Shown here piece after piece: positions 63,691 through 64,000 of a stretch of DNA of 64,000 nucleotides. This stretch comes from Clostridium sp. (GTDB lineage: Bacteria > Bacillota > Clostridia > Clostridiales > Clostridiaceae), in assembly GCF_017888565.1 (NCBI RefSeq), contig NZ_JAGHFX010000065.1:1-64000 (forward strand), read 5' to 3'. Within the stretch, counting starts at the first letter, position 1. Each line of letters begins with the position of its first letter. Made by a program: the position numbers and the translations under genes. The notes below the pieces were generated by a model, which had not been told where the DNA came from, did no database searches, and saw only the letters and a program-made list of their open reading frames with translations.

Positions 63691-64000
63691 ATGCATAAAA
63701 AGCTATTTATTCCTGGGCCAGTTGAGGTAAGACCAGATGTTTTACAACAGATGGTAAAGCCTATGATTGGTCATAGAAGCAAAGAAGCTTCAGAGCTTCA
63801 GAGAAGAATTAGTAATAACTTAAAAGAGTTATTCTTCACAGAAAGTGAAATATTGCTTTCAACTACATCAGGTAGTGGACTTATGGAGGGTGCTATAAGA
63901 TGCTGTACAGCAAAGAGAGCTGCTGTATTTTCCGTTGGGGCATTCGGAAAGAGATGGTATGAGATGGCGACTTCGAATAACGTTCCTGCTGATTTATTTG
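63691..64000 (+). CDS. Class-V aminotransferase, N-terminal part (alanine-glyoxylate / serine-pyruvate type)
   Basis: The first 103 codons are visible; the gene runs off the right edge. Opening LFIPGPVEVRPDVLQQM, then MIGHRSKEASELQRRI and LLSTTSGSGLMEGAIR (PLP-phosphate-binding Ser/Thr region) are typical of the AGXT/PucG/Archaea-type SerC group of PLP enzymes. In clostridia such a gene next to a 3-phosphoglycerate dehydrogenase makes serine; the neighbour is outside the window. The PLP lysine lies beyond the edge, so activity cannot be confirmed. Confidence 0.85.
   Translation, partial: MHKKLFIPGPVEVRPDVLQQMVKPMIGHRSKEASELQRRISNNLKELFFTESEILLSTTSGSGLMEGAIRCCTAKRAAVFSVGAFGKRWYEMATSNNVPADLF

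Overview
The window is AT-rich DNA with short intergenic gaps, GGAGG-type ribosome binding sites, GTG/TTG starts and many hairpin-plus-T-run terminators. It also carries spore genes (bofA, a SleC-like cortex-lytic enzyme), a large SRP RNA and an anaerobic sulfatase maturase. Together these point to a spore-forming Clostridium of the sensu stricto group, a gut or host-associated relative of C. perfringens. Species cannot be fixed from the sequence alone. No prophage, CRISPR array or intact insertion sequence is visible. The only mobile-element trace is a decayed IS91-like transposase fragment near 1.1 kb.

Left part (1-15 kb), sugar and sulfur. The end of a glucose-family PTS EIIBCA gene is followed by a sulfated-glycan locus: a ROK repressor, a divergent Cys-type sulfatase, a GPH-type sugar symporter, a TauE/SafE anion exporter and the radical-SAM enzyme anSME that activates Cys-type sulfatases. 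The sulfatase has a frameshift and the symporter an in-frame stop, so the catabolic core looks recently broken while regulator, exporter and maturase remain open. A zinc-ribbon gene follows. Next comes a second sulfur module: a LysR regulator divergent from a CoA-disulfide/persulfide reductase-rhodanese fusion and a YeeE/TsuA-type thiosulfate transporter. An amino-acid permease ends this part.

Middle (15-35 kb). An ABC transporter with its own two-component system (antimicrobial-peptide type) is followed by a UDG-fold protein and cytidine deaminase. A DUF4178 / DUF350 / membrane spermidine-synthase-like operon comes next. Then come a single-domain globin divergent from a MerR-TipAS regulator, a secreted PTP-like phytase fused to a GxGYxYP domain, a GT39-like membrane glycosyltransferase and a YdjC/ChbG deacetylase. 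An amino-sugar module closes this part: PTS EIICB, nanE and an RpiR regulator, with two identical 15-bp candidate operators, one inside the promoter spacer.

Right part (35-64 kb). This is mostly core and accessory housekeeping: DnaQ-like exonuclease, PHP protein, SleC-like enzyme, GH25-LysM lysozyme, NhaP2-type antiporter, an orphan adenine methyltransferase, rubredoxin, DEAD-box helicase and Ogt. It continues with a Fic-fold protein with a lost catalytic motif, a MATE transporter, PlsC, a staygreen-family protein, tRNA-Arg, a CorC/HlyC protein, tadA and lgt. The conserved clostridial block closes the window: tRNA-Ser, SRP RNA, folA-thyA (opposite strand), dnaX, ybaB, recR, cls, DUF2508, bofA, a Cys-rich protein with mscL, and the start of a class-V aminotransferase.

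Most unusual items: the paired lesions in the sulfatase locus, the phytase-GxGYxYP fusion, the catalytically degenerate Fic protein, the staygreen homologue in a non-photosynthetic anaerobe, a 3 x 39-bp palindromic tandem repeat, and a dnaX slippery heptamer that would give a short gamma-like product.
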